64,000 nucleotides of DNA from Melastoma dodecandrum (GCA_029817715.1 JARUPY010000079.1:1178001-1242000), one strand, 5' to 3'. Counted from the stretch's first letter, positions 30,807 to 42,960 are shown. Notes: generated from the sequence alone by a model not told the origin. Numbers and translations are program-made.

Positions 30807-31041
30807 CTAGCCATCGTTGTCGAAACGGTACCGCTTGTACCTGATCCTACAATCCCTGAGTTGGATTTGTGCCCCGACGACTGACGTGTGACAATTGTTC
30901 CAGAGGGTGCCCATCGCGACAAACAGGCATTGGGAACACTCATTCTGAGGAAGCCCATGGGCCCCATGACCGTATAAGTGGATGGCATAATACACCTCGT
31001 CTGTGTAGTACTCGTAACCGTCTGCATATGGCCCCCCTTTT
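30807..31041 (-). pseudogene. Ginkbilobin-2-like pseudogene
   Basis: The C-terminal 75 or so residues align with the intact gene at 25534: DGYEYYTDEVYY, GLPQNECSQCL, GAQIQLRDCRIRY. The signal peptide and first 40 mature residues are deleted; upstream sequence from the promoter side (GAGGCCC...GGGCATT) is joined directly to the GGCCATATGCAGACGG part at about 31030. The first Cys of C-x8-C-x2-C is also lost (GAHG in place of GVCTQG), and R-Y-E is R-Y-K. It cannot fold or be secreted as the intact one. Confidence 0.85.
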
Positions 31042-31329
31042 TAATGCCCTTTTCATTGGGCCTCTCTTTCGATAACTCTTGTAAGGTTGACAACTAGGTC
31101 CACATTTTCCAAGGTCAAATAATAAAGTATTCCGGAGAAACTTTAAAACAATATACGTGATTTTTTTTATCACATATTATTATTCTTATTTTGAAAGTCA
31201 AAAGTCTATACGATGCATAACAATAAACCACTCGGTGATTAATGCAAAGTCTAAAAATGGCCAGTTGAAACTACTCTTACAAATATGGCATTCCCCATAA
31301 TCAAACTTCTTCCTATACCTCGATCTTTT

Positions 31330-31694
31330 TAATATTAGATTTCTGTTATTATTGCGGTGATGTAATCAATTCACGCAATTCCCTCAGGGAATTCTTGTTT
31401 AGGGCGAAAGTAAAAACTTTTTTCATAAAAATAAAAATGATGTGAAACCTGGTGACTTGCCAACAACCACCAAACTAGGCCATTGCGATACAATTGAAAC
31501 GAAACCTAGGTCATCGACAAGAATGCCATGGCCGTGTCAGTCGAGGCATGCTTCAGATAATCCAAATGCTTTAGAACGAAGAACGACTAACGAAATGAGG
31601 TCTCGGGTCTCATGCTTCGTGTTACTCCTAAGTTTTGTGGGCACCTCTTATGGTTGATGTCCATGGATCCCAACAAAATATTTTAAAATGACTT
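31330..31694 (+). repeat. R1 repeat copy 6, cut by the second Sirevirus
   Basis: TTAGGGCGAAAGTAAAAAC at about 31400, GTGACTTGCCAACAACC, GTCGAGGCATGCTTCAGATA, then GATCCCAACAAAATATT. It ends at the LTR start at 31695 without the R1 tail. Confidence 0.75.
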
Positions 31695-33692
31695 TGTTGG
31701 GCAGTTGATTGTGACTAAGAGGGATGAATTAGTCTTTTTGCTCGAATAGAACTTTCTCGACAAACTCACAGAACCCATTCAGCGGAAGACTTAGCTTTTG
31801 TGATTTACAAAAGCTTAAAGACAAATTGGAACGTAATGTTATATAATGGTTCGGTAATTACACCTACATCCACTTTCGGCTGCTTTCACTAATATTCGTA
31901 ATTAGTGATTATAGTGTAGAAGGTAAAACTTTCTGTGGTGAAAGAAAAACAATTTCTTTAACCACGGGGTGGTAAGATTAACTTAACCAATGCAAGAAAT
32001 TCTCTTGCAGAGTTTGTGATGCGCGAATCACAAGGAAATCAATTAGACTTGGTGAGCTCAGAACCCTGGCTGGAAGCTTTAGCCTTCTGTGATACAGTAG
32101 CGGGCTGTCCTTTCTGTGGATCTACGATCAGGTTTGATGACGCTTCCTCCACATGTTTAGACGTCGTCTGGTATGCTTCTGTTTTTGTGTTTTCGATATA
32201 ACATGCAAACCAAAGAAGATAAACGTCTACGGGAGGATACTAGTCCCTCTCACCACTTGCGCCTACTACAGAATCCTTCTCCTATACCTGTTGTAGGCCG
32301 ACTCACCAGCCAGCAACCTTCTCCCAAGGTCCTGCTGCACGCAGCCTGACATTACGAACAGCTTCCCGGCCAAGTCCTTCAGATCCGCAGCCACTTACGC
32401 CTGTGGAATGACTTCAACAAGGCACACTTGCTGGAAACACATCAAACAACAAGATAACCGACTATAGAAGGTTGTCAGTCCCTAACCACTTACGCCTGCT
32501 ACAGACTCCTTCTCTCCCACCTACTCTGTAAGCCGACTCGCCAACCAACGACTCTTTTCCCCAGGCCCTGTTGCACGTACTCTGACGTTACGGACAGTGT
32601 TTCGGTCAAGTCCCTCGGGCCCGTAACCATCAGTGTTTCCGGAGCGACTTCGCCAACGCTCAACCCGCTGTAGTCACCTCGTGCGAGAACGCTTGCCTGG
32701 AGACTACATTCCTGCTCACTTAACATACACGTTAAACACCACAATAACGTTGCAAGAGTACCAAGACTTACCACCATACTAAACTGACCAAAAAACTTAT
32801 TTTTTGAGTTTTTTTTATAAAGCAGTTTCATCCTCCTATTATTTAGGAAATTTATTTTACTAAATTTAAATTTTGACCAGATGCATTCTCATAATGCATA
32901 AATCATTTGGGAGCAATCTCTGATTGATTTTGTACCAATTGGATTCTCCAATATCAAGATATCTCATTAGAAAAGGTGGGAGCCAGATTCAATCAACAAC
33001 CTTCTATAGTTGGAAAGAAAAAATATGTTATTTGCAACCTGATAAATCTGATCATGGGCTCGTGCATATATCGTTTAGGGACTATCCAAAATTAATTTTG
33101 TGTTAATTGATATTTTAATCCTACTATAGAGCATTACAGAAGGTTCGACTAGAATAAACAAGCAACCTTCTATTCAAGGAAATAATCAATTATTTATTTC
33201 CAAAATGAAATAATTCGTTCCAGATTAGTTTGTTATTGTATCTGGAGGAAATTCATGTGAAAAGTTTCATTATTGGATATTTCTTATTATCATAATCTTC
33301 TTACTAAAGATTAAATAGAAATTTCCAAAATTAACAAGATAATTTCCTTGATTAGGAAAAATATATATATCTATATATTTTATTTTTATTGTTTGTCTTA
33401 CTAGATAAATAGTTTAAGATTAATTCAAATAATATTCATAAGAACATTCTTCTTTTGAATTAATAAATTAATAAAGGTAATTAATAATTACTTAACTATT
33501 AAAATATCTAATTATGAAAATATTTTCTAATCACGTCACCGATATGAAATGATTACTAGTGGATGAAGAAAATATTTTCATGATATTTTTCCTTTATTAA
33601 GAAGTATATCATCGTTACAGGAGGTTATAACTTCTGTAAAGTCATAGCAAGTAAAATTTGTTGTGTGACTTATCATCAAAACCATATCAACA
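31695..33692 (-). repeat. 3' LTR of the second Sirevirus
   Basis: 1998 bp; left edge TGTTGG, right edge ATATCAACA on +. It contains a diverged internal duplication of about 240 bp: a unit starting CCCTCTCACCACTTGCGCC at about 32248 and again CCCTAACCACTTACGCC at about 32490. Confidence 0.85.
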
Positions 33693-33706
33693 ATCTCCCA
33701 TTTTTT
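33693..33706 (-). other. Polypurine tract of the second Sirevirus
   Basis: On - AAAAAATGGGAGAT directly precedes the LTR start TGTTGATATGG, in the position of a plus-strand primer. Confidence 0.7.
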
Positions 33707-34000
33707 GATGTTGACAAAACATTCATATATAGGAGATATCTTAATGCAAGATGACGTATCAAATTCCCCCCTAAGATAGATATGGTAAGGGTTTGACACT
33801 TTATAGATCTTTCAAAACAAAGCTATACTTTAGCTTTGTTGAAAAGCTTTTGTATAAGCATATAGCTTGATCATATTACATGGGCAAGACTCCTGTATAT
33901 TTGGCTGGAAAATAGCATGTGCTTCTGTACTCCTAGCAAAAATGAATTGTACTCAAATTTTGCATGCCCTATAGAAGGTTGATATACCACATAGTAGATT
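33707..34000. other. Spacer before the LTR of the second Sirevirus
   Basis: No coding content on either strand; AT-rich with AGAAGGTT motifs. Confidence 0.5.
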
Positions 34001-34019
34001 TGACCTTCTATCTAACTAT

Positions 34020-35047
34020 ATATTTCAAGAATTCTTGAGGTTTTTGAAAATTAGCTTGGTTATATCTCATTATATCTCCTCGTTAATCATTACTTCATAT
34101 TTCTCAAAATATCTCCAAAATCTCTCCCTATTTTTGTCATATAAAAAAAAAGTAGAAGGTAGAAGCGGAGAAGAATGGCTCTGCAGAAGGTTAACCATAA
34201 TTGCAGAAGGAAGAAATACTCAATTCAGAACGGGTTAGGCGTGTCCTCGAGACACTTATACAACAAAACATAGCAAGACCATTACGATTCCTATAGGATC
34301 TGGTCTAAGGTACTAATGTTAGAACAATAAAAGGCATTACTTCATAGGAGGCGCCTCATGATTGTCACACAGGGGTTTCTCCTAGCGTGCGACGGTGTGC
34401 ACCAGCTCCGCTACCATCTCCTTGATGACTCAAATGTCCTCGATTTGAGCAGCATTTTGACGTTGTAGGTCATTGATGAGCGAAGGCGGAGATGAGGAGG
34501 TTGAACCTTCTCGAGGGCGATCTAAGGCAAGAGAGACTGGAATAACAGGTGGTTTCATAGCAGATGCTTTCACCGCAGTGGCTTTAACATCAGGTGCGGT
34601 TACAACAATTTTTCCTTTTGTTTCAAATATGAAGGCACAAAGGGGTTGGGAACGTAGGCCAGGGGAGTGATCTCCAGCACCTCGTCCTCAACATCCTCCA
34701 GAGAAATCTCATCCTCCAGGACTGGATCAGTGTCCTCTAGAGGAGTTTGATCCTCTAGTACTTTATCAGCATCCAGCAGAGGGTCAGAGACCTCTTCACT
34801 AGTGACAGCAGGTTTCTCCTGTTCAAGGACCTCATCAGAACAAGGATTTCAACCTCCTGTTCAGCAGCAACACCCTTGGAGGTCTCCTCGGCCTCGATCA
34901 TCGAGTCCTTAGCGATTTACAGGTGCTCAGACACACTTTCCTCGTCATCCGTATGGGGAACGAGACTAGGCAGGTGATCTCAATCGATGGAGGAATGGTA
35001 GAGAAAGAGAAGGAGAGGCGAGTGCCGGACTTGCTTTTGGGTGCCAT
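34020..35047 (-). pseudogene. Accessory frame of the second Sirevirus
   Basis: On - a frame starts MAPKSKSGT at 35047, the same opening as the accessory frame at 20565. It soon shifts and meets stops near 34900. A middle part at about 34400-34650 is readable (Pro/Ser/Ala-rich), with an amphipathic helix near its end at about 34430-34475. The conserved transposon-associated domain of the longer relative is not recognisable, so the frame is shorter or worn. Confidence 0.5.
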
Positions 35048-35169
35048 TACCATGGTCAGAGGAGATTCAAACGATCGATTGATTTCGAAAGGAAAGACAA
35101 AATTCTTTCTATGGTTTTTTTCTCGTGCGTGTGCTCTGAATGTGGTAGAGAAACACGATTGAAGAAGGA

Positions 35170-35760
35170 GAGAAAATATAGGAGAAAACGATTTGATATA
35201 GGAAAATATAACATTTTTATTTTATTTCCAAAAGTTTGATCAATTGAGAATATTTTCTCAATACAATCATAAATTCCCTAATCATAAATGAAGATGAATC
35301 AAAACATATTTTCTAGGATTTTTCTAAATTTGGAAATAATCTTTACGGACAAAGGATTAACCTTCTGTTCCGAGCTCTGTAAAGAAATATTGAGATAATC
35401 CTTCAAGATTTGGTAATAAAATCCGAAATATATCATTTAAGATCTTCTTACGATCTGTTTCCATAATTAAGAAAGAGATTTTGTTAAAATCGAAGTAGAT
35501 TATCGAATTAACCATTCATAGAAGGTTGAACCTTTTATTTGTAGTTTCTACTTAGAGAATCTATATTTATGCAAAGATGTTCTTTTCTTGACAAGATATT
35601 CTATAAAATTATCAAAAATCCACTATCCCATATTAATTTCGAATCAAGATTCGGAAAGTAATTTGTACAGAACCTTGAATGTACTGTACAAAGTTTCTAT
35701 GATTAAAATGGATAAAAAATCCCCAATTCATTCCTGAAAATGAAGAATTTCTCCTTATCA
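35170..35760. other. AT-rich spacer in the second Sirevirus
   Basis: Lies between RNase H and the accessory frame on -. No coding signal; contains several AGAAGGTT/AACCTTCT copies. Confidence 0.5.
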
Positions 35761-35769
35761 AAGGGTTTG

Positions 35770-37330
35770 ATAAAAATGTCAGCCAATTGCTGGTCTGTAT
35801 TTACGTATTCAACCCTTACAAAACCTTATTGTACATTATCCCTTAGAAAATGGTGTCTGAGTTCTCTGTGTTTTTATGGTGAGTGAAAAAATGGGTTGCG
35901 CGTTAAGTTAATCGCAAGGTATTATCACACATGATTGGGATTTTAGCAAATGAGAGACCATAGTCCTCGAGTTACTATTTCATCTATAGAAGTTGATCAC
36001 AGCAGCTTGCAGCTGCTCTGTACTCGGCTTATGCAATGGATAGAGCAACATAAGTCTGCTTCTTGAAAAACCATGAGATTAATATGTTCCCATTAGCCGG
36101 CAAGTACCATTAGTACTTTTTCTGTCGATCTTACGTCCTGCAAAGTCAGCATAAGAGTAACCAATGAGATCGAAGTCTGATATCATGGAATACCATATGC
36201 CAAGATTTATAGAACCTTGTAAATATCTAGAGATTCTCTTGACCGTTGTCATATGAGACTCTTTAGGTGCTGATTAATATCTAGCACAGAGATAAACACT
36301 AAATATTACGTCTACACTAGAAGTAGTAAGATACAAAAGAGAATCGATCATGCTTCTGTAAAGCTTGTTATCTAACTTTTTACCATTTTCATCCTTGTCT
36401 ATCTTGGCACTTGTAGCCATTGGAGTAGACATAGGCTTAGAGCCCTCTAGGCCAAATTTTTTCAGGAGCTGCTTAATGTACTTTTCTTGATGTAAGAAAG
36501 TACCTTCAGGAATTTGCTAAATTTGTAAGCTGAGGAAGAATGTAAGATGAGCATGATGGGAGAATGTAAGTTCTCCCATCATGCTCATCTCGAAGTCACT
36601 TGTCATGTGTTTATAGAATTAAGTACATAGCATATCATTCAATGATCCAAAGATAATGTCATCGACATAGATCTGAACAACTACTAGTTGATCACCTATG
36701 TGTTTGAGGAAGAGAATGATATCTACTGTCCCTCTACTATAGCCCTTTTCAAGGACAAAGGAGCTGAGTCTCTCGTACCATGCTTTAGGCACCTGTTTTA
36801 GACCGTATAGAGCCTTGGAGAGTCTGTAAACATGATTCTTGTGCTGTGGATCTTCAAATCCAGAAGGTTGCTCACGTATACCTATTCTTTGATTTCCCCA
36901 TTGAGAAACACACTTTTCGCGTCCATTTGATACAACTTGAAGTTGTTATAGCATGCATAAGCTAACGGTAGCCTGATTGCGTCTAGACATGCTACAGGAG
37001 CAAACGTTTCATCAAAGTCAATACCCTCTTCTTGAGAGCACCCTTTGATAACAAGTCGTGTTTTGTTTCTTACAATAATACCTGACTCATTAAGTTTATT
37101 CCTGAATACCCATTTAGTTCCAATAATGGAACAGTTATCGGGTTTTGGGATAAGGTCCACATGTTCCTTTTGAATTGATTAAGCTCCTTTTGCATTGCAA
37201 GAATCCAATCTGGATCATCAAGAGCTTCATCGATTTCATCTAGTTCTTTCTGTGAAAGAAATGTAGAATGTTCATAGTAGGTATTTACAGAACGTCTCGT
37301 CTGAATGCCTCTATTGAAGTCTCCTATGAC
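35770..37330 (-). pseudogene. Copia RT-RNase H of the second Sirevirus
   Basis: From right to left: DDPDWILAMQ-type block near 37200, [18 protein letters not shown] near 37130, FAPVACLDAIR near 36995, YGLKQVPKAWYERL-type block near 36780-36820, intact Y-V-D-D at 36658-36669 (reverse), then GELTF near 36565 interrupted by a 24-bp hairpin insertion, and RNase H pieces such as DRKSTNGT near 36110 and SAPKESHMTTVKRI near 36240. Several frameshifts and stops. Confidence 0.8.
36545..36590. repeat. Perfect 20-bp hairpin
   Basis: Arms 36545-36564 and 36571-36590 are exact reverse complements with a 6-base loop (TGTAAG). In the RT frame it equals an in-frame insertion of 8 codons after GELTF. Confidence 0.95.
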
Positions 37331-37599
37331 TTGGTCAATGGGATGTCGTTTTTAATATAGAGCAGGTGCTCTTATATCATTTTGTTGATTATTCTAAGAA
37401 GATGATACTTCAAGAGAATTATAAACTGTTTGTTCAGAGAAGATGATACTTCAAGATGAACAAATGGTTCGTTACCTTCTGTTCCTTCCTTAGAAGGTTT
37501 GGGTTCTACAGAGTTTTTTTATAGGTTCAGGAGATGTTACATGCGTTGTATTATCTTTTGTTGGGGAGTCATTAAGTTTTACATTAATAGATTCTTCTA

Positions 37600-38980
37600 T
37601 AGTAGATGTCCTTTTGTTAAGGACTCTATAAGCTTTGCTAGACAGTGAGTATCCTAAAAAGATGCTTCATCTGATTTACCTTCCCTAGATTGTCCTTAGA
37701 AGGTTTCAGTATAAAACATGGACTTCCAAAAGCAAGAAAATGAGAAATATTTGGTATTCTCCCCCTGTATAATTGATAGGGAGTTTTCTCTAATTTGGGT
37801 CTTAGTAGTACCCTATTAGAGATATTGCAGGTTGTATTCATAGCTTCTGCCCAAAGATTCAGTGGAACATTATTCTCACAAATCATAGTTCTTGCCATGT
37901 CTATGAGAGTTCGATTTTTCCTCTCTACAACTCCATTTTGTTGAGGAGTGTAAGGAGCAGAGAAGTTGTGATCGATGCCATGTTCATCATAGAAGGTAGC
38001 AAATTCATGGTTTTCAAACTTTATACCATAATCCGTATGTAAAGCTTTTACAAAGGATCCATTTTCATTCTGTAATTGCTATGAAAGTATCAAATGCATC
38101 CTTTTATGATCAAAACTTGATCAAAGTGTATCAAGATTAATCATTCACTACAACTAGATACTATCTTCTACCACTAATACTTTAAACTCTAATAGGACCA
38201 AATATATCCATATTCCAAGGGTTGAGTAGTAGAAATCTCATTCTTAGACTTGAATGAAGGTTTGGTATGCTTACCAAGTAAACAAGCTTCACAGAAGTTG
38301 TCTCGCTCGAATTTGATATTAGGCAAGACTTTTACCAATTCTTTTTTAGCAAGCTTGGATAGCAATTGAACGTTGGAATGTCCTAACCTTCTATGCCAAA
38401 GATGAGTTTCATCTTTTGACAGACAGAAGATAACTTTTCATAGCACAAAAGCTCTCCACTGTTATTGTGTATATGTTTTTTTTCGATTTCCAATGAAGCA
38501 AACTTCATTGTTTAGGATACTAGAACATTTATCTTGATCAAAGGTTATAGTATAGTCTTTGTCACAAAGCTGGCTAATGCTCAGCAGGTTATGTTGAAAT
38601 CTGTAACCGACAAAATATCTTCTATAACCATAGAGTCAGGACTTCCAATAGTTCCTATTCCGTTGATAGCAACTTTGCTATTGTCACCGAATTTAACAGA
38701 ACCATCATTTTGTAAAGTCATCTTAGAGAATTTGGATCGATCTCCGGTCATGTGTCTTGAGCAGCCACTGTCCAAATACCATTCACTTTCTGTAGCTTCT
38801 GTTCGAAGACAAAAATAACTTTCTATAGAGTTTTGAGTTTCTGTGTGAGTAGTGGTGCACATTAGTTCTTGTTTTTCCTCATCATCAGAATCTTCAATAT
38901 CTGCCCAAGCAATCATTAACTTTCTTAGGTTTGGTTTGTACAGAAAGTTTTCCCTTCTCCTTAAGTAAATGACGTTCATA
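37600..38980 (-). pseudogene. Copia protease and integrase of the second Sirevirus
   Basis: The frame at 38581-38979 has YLDSGCSRHMTGD (copia protease with intact D-S-G) followed by a GAG-pre-integrase start. Downstream on -, the zinc-finger block CEACLLGKHTK lies at about 38280, a broken core at 37900-38230, and the C-terminal block LWAEAMNTTCNISNR at about 37840 and YQLYRGRIPNISHF near 37760. A shift at about 37680 ends that frame. Confidence 0.8.
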
Positions 38981-38984
38981 TTTG

Positions 38985-39847
38985 ATATGTCCCCTCTTAT
39001 TACACTAATAACATCTGATCATCTTAGGATCAGGTTGCTTTTCACGTTTCTGATTTATTTTATTCAAACATCTTTTGGAGGCAAACCGTAGAAGGCGTTT
39101 AGCAATCATAGAGAGTTCATAATCCAAATAAGCTTCTGCCTCATTATCAGAACCTTCTATTGGTTCTTCTGATGCTTTGAAAGCTACCGTGGCTCTTTGC
39201 ACATCAGATTGAGAGGTTTTCTCCATTTCATACGACATTAAGGAACTCATTAGTTGATCTAATCGAAAAGTAGAAAGATCCTTCGCTTCCTCAAATGTCG
39301 TTTTTTTGGCTTCCCAAGATTTGGGTATAGTTCGTAGAACCTTTCTTACTAATTTGGAATTAGTATATTGTTTTGCTAGATGAGTTACGACATCAACCAG
39401 GAGGTTAAGTCTCTAGAACATTTGTTAAATAGATTCTTCGCCTTTCATGGTAAAGTTCTCATATTGAGGAATTAAGAAATTCATCTTGGTTTCTCTAATC
39501 TGGTTTATCCCAACATCCATGGTGACAAGTTTATCTCAGCTTTCATTGCCTGAAGTGCAAGTGGAAACTTTAACGAATTCACTTTCCGACATGGCACTAA
39601 AAATTAGGTACTTAGCCATCTTAGTGAGTCGTTTGATCCTAAGGTACTCCCGTGTAGGACGACCATCTGGACTAGTTTGTAGATTGATCAGTATAGAAGG
39701 TAAACCATCTTCTATGAAGGACCACAAATCATCGTCGATTGCATCTACAAATCCACTCATTTTAATTTTTCAATAAGAAAAATTCTTATAATCAAACATA
39801 GGAGGATTCCCAATATGTGGTTCCGGTACATAATATTTGTCACTCAT
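38985..39847 (-). pseudogene. Copia gag of the second Sirevirus
   Basis: Begins with ATG at 39845-39847 on -, reading VPEPHIGNPPMFDY and then hitting a stop where Trp is usual. The frame 39536-39760 carries DDDLWSFIEDG, typical of copia Gag. Stops near 39420 and 39260 follow. A CCHC knuckle remnant is hard to read, around 39000-39020. Confidence 0.75.
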
Positions 39848-40267
39848 TTTCAACGGGGAAAAGTTTTATGCTACTATGAAGAACACTAGAACCTTAGCGG
39901 TACTGAATTGAATCTCAATACTCAAAAGCTTCTGTTGATTGAAAATGACGTTGTTTGATAATCAAATCTTTATTAAATAGAGCAAGAATACCAAATTGTT
40001 TAATTCCATAAAACCCTTGAAGTTTCAGTAGAAGAAAACAACGCGGTAGCGATTTTACGCGTATAACTGAGCACTCAAGCTTCTATAGGATATAACTAAG
40101 AACTCAAGCTGTAAAGCTTTTGTTCAACTTGCTTTTATTCCAATTGTTGGATTCAAATAGAGAACAAGGCTTTTGTAGAATACAACAAAGTGGTGATAAT
40201 CAGAGAGCGTACATACGGTTTGAGCTACTATAAGATCTCAACGTGCGGTTAGGCTTCCGTTGATACC

Positions 40268-40282
40268 TGTTCTGATACCAAT
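40268..40282 (-). other. Primer binding site of the second Sirevirus
   Basis: On - TTGGTATCAGAACAGG follows the LTR end CCAACA by two bases; close to the initiator-Met tRNA site. Confidence 0.8.
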
Positions 40283-40467
40283 TGTTGGCCCCTTGACTAT
40301 GACTACGAGGGGGCTTAATTAGTCTTTTCGCTCGATTATAACTTTTTAGACAAACTCACAAAACCCTCACAGTGGAAGAGTCAGCTTCTGTGATTTACCG
40401 AAGCTTAAACACAAATCAGAACACAATTTTTTACAGTGGTTGAGTGAATACACCTACATCCACTTTC
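40283..40467 (-). repeat. 5' LTR stub of the second Sirevirus
   Basis: Only the last 185 bp of the LTR remain, matching 31695-31880 until CATCCACTTTCG. Then gypsy sequence starts abruptly at 40468. Confidence 0.85.
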
Positions 40468-40959
40468 GACCCCTCGGGCAGCCGTCCGGGAATTTGATTA
40501 CATCGTCTCCTATGGGACATCTCATCTGGAGCCGGTGACTGGCATTGCTATCATACCGATTGGTTGGAGAGATGAGATGATGCTAAAGACATCGAGGAAG
40601 TCCTTCAAGAAGTCAACTCGGGGGAAACTCTAGACGAAGGGACCGTGGATGATCAGAACAATCAAGATGGAATCATAGGAAGGTTCGGAGAAGAAGTTGC
40701 CAAAAGCCAAAAAGGAACTATCGTGGAGTTGGAGCCCAATAGACTTTTAAGGGAAGGAACTTATGGACCGCGAGAAAGGAGTTAGCAAAGCAGTCGCTGA
40801 TGTACTGCAGCGGTTGCATGTCTATAAGGAAAGCCATTATTGCGGTTGCGCGCAGTTCATGTCTATGTTTTCAATAAAACCATAGTCGATTATTGAATCT
40901 AGTACGTGCAATAAATCGATTACTTCTCGCTTAGGAGGGAGTGATGTCCGATAATCTTT

Positions 40960-42400
40960 AATGATGCCTTGTGATCCATTGACTAGTGTCAATTTGGGAA
41001 GTGATGCTTCCCCAAGGTTTATTATTATTAGTTCATCAGTTAATAAAGATTTGTTTGACGGAATTAGAAAGGTGCTTGAAGAGTTTAAAGATTGTTTCAC
41101 GTGGGATTACTTCGAAATATCGGGTCTTGATCGGGGACTTGTAGAGCATACGTTGCTGATTAAGAAGGACTTCAAACCGGTCCAGCAGCCGCCTAGGCGG
41201 ATGACTAAGGAAGTAACACAGATGGTGTTTGAGGAAGTAAGAAAGCTCTTCCAAGCGGGATATATAAGGACGTCCCGGTATAAATAATGGATTTCTAGTA
41301 TCGTACCCATTATGAAAAAGAATGTCAAGATTATAGTTCGTATAGACATTAGGGATTTGAACCGGGCAACCCCGAAAGAAGAATACCCCATGCCAATTGC
41401 GGATGACCTTATGGATAAAACCGTCGGACATCAAATCATGTCTTTCATGGAATTTTTTTAAGATCTAATCGGATCTTTATTGCGGAAGAAGATGTGCATA
41501 AAACAATGTTCAGATACCCTCTTGGGATTTTTTAATGGGTGGTAATGCCATTTGGCTTAAAAAATGCTGGCGCTACTTGCCAAACGGGTCTATGAATACA
41601 ATATTCGATGCTTCCCTTGGGAAGACTATGGAGGTCTTCTTTGATGATATAGTTATTAAATTGGCAAGAGAGGATCTGCATGTAGAACATCTCCTAATGC
41701 CTTTTCAAAAATAGAAAACATTAGCTTAAACTTAATCCCATAAAGTGCACTTTCGAGGTTAAAGCTGGATATTTTTTAACATTTTTGGTGCACCAACGTG
41801 GCATAGAGGTTGACCAAAATAAGGTCAGTGCCATTCAGAATTTGGCCACTCTGTGCACCAAAAAGGAGTTGCAAGCTTTTCTATGAAGAATTAACTATCT
41901 TCGTAGATTCATAGGTAACGTGGAGGGTAAGACAAAAGTTTTTTCAACTCTTTTGAAAGGGAAAAACGAGTATGTTTAGACGCTAAACATGAAGAGGCTT
42001 TCAATGTTCTTAAGAGGTATTTATCAAGTCCCTCAGTATTGGCACCTTTGCAATATGGAAAGCCATTTATACTCTACATGATAGCTAGTATGACAACTAC
42101 CGGGGCTATGCTTGCCCAGGTAAATGAGAACAATTAGGAAAGGGTTGTATATTATCTTTCAAAATTTTTGTCACCGATCGAAGCCTGGTACAAGTCCAAA
42201 GAGAAGTTATGCCCTTTAGTATTTTTTGCTGTCATGAAACTGAGGCATTATATTGGCAACAATGAAGTTTACGTTGTCTCAAAATCTCCCATTATTTAAT
42301 GTTTCTTTAAAAGCCCGCTTTTAGTCAGATGGATTAGTAAATGGAGTTTAATTCTCTCCCCTTACGATCTAAGATATAGACATCAAAAATCGGTTAAGGG
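40960..42400 (+). pseudogene. Gypsy RT and RNase H (Tat-like)
   Basis: GLDRGLVEHTLLIKKDFKP at about 41119 and QPPRRMTKEV open the RT, then FQAGYIRTSRY, RIDIRDLNRATPKEEYPMPI at about 41340, PFGLKNAG near 41552, and FFDD at 41637-41648 in place of the usual Y-I-D-D. The connection domain with VHQRGIEVD lies near 41790, and RNase H with KLRHYIGNNEVYVVSKSP near 42237. Stops at 41285, 41458 and others. Confidence 0.8.
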
Positions 42401-42404
42401 CCAA

Positions 42405-42960
42405 GTGTTAGCCAACTTTTTAGCTGAACATGATCCAATAGTGTCTATAGACCAAGAAGAAATAATTGAGGACACCTGGCAGGCATGGTTTGATGGTTCG
42501 TCTATCAAGAGTGGAGCTGTGGTAGGCCCTAATTCACATTATATCTCCTCTGGGAAAAGACATCAGGTTGGCTTTTCGGCTACGAACTATTTTGACAAAT
42601 TACGCTGCAGAGTACGAGGCATTAATAATAGCGATCAGGGAACTCTTAGTTTTAGGCACGAAACATGCCCAGATTAAAGGGGATTCTTAGTTAGTCATCA
42701 ACCAGGTCAACCAACCATTTTCGGCTACGAACTATTTTGATAAATTACGCTACGAAATACGAAGCATTAATAATAGCGACCAAGGAACTCTTAGTTTTAG
42801 GCGCGAAACATGCCCAGATTAATGGGGATTCTTAGTTAGTCATCAACCAGGTCAACCAAGCATGTGCATGCTCTGAGAAGCTTCAGCCTTACCTCAAATT
42901 AGTAAAGGAGATGTCCGCACGATTTGTGCAAGTGACATTCTAATATATAGGGCGAGAAGA
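42405..42960 (+). pseudogene. Second (archaeal-type) RNase H of the gypsy element
   Basis: VLANFLAEHDP precedes WQAWFDGSS, the first catalytic block of the extra RNase H found in Tat elements. A 145-bp tandem duplication (copies 42573-42717 and 42718-42859) repeats the middle of the domain, including the A-E-Y-E-A-L-I-I-A-type segment, and breaks it. Confidence 0.8.
42573..42859 (+). repeat. 145-bp tandem duplication in the second RNase H
   Basis: TTTTCGGCTACGAACTATTT starts at 42573 and 42718; both copies end at GGTCAACCAA. Few differences separate them. Confidence 0.9.

Larger units (their letters stand above)
31695..40467 (-). mobile_element. Second Sirevirus-like copia, truncated
   Basis: Reads on -. 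The left (3') LTR is complete at 31695-33692, the right (5') LTR is cut at 40467. Internal order on - is primer site, gag, protease, integrase, RT, RNase H, accessory frame, polypurine tract. Same lineage as 12981-24637 (2-kb LTR, accessory frame starting MAPK), but LTR sequences are unrelated in detail. Many stops and shifts. The RT catalytic motif is intact, unlike the first element. Confidence 0.9.

Noticed and set aside
30677..31093. 138-codon frame on - over the second Gnk2 copy
   Set aside because: Wrong frame; an equivalent shadow exists over the intact gene. The true frame is at 30807-31041.
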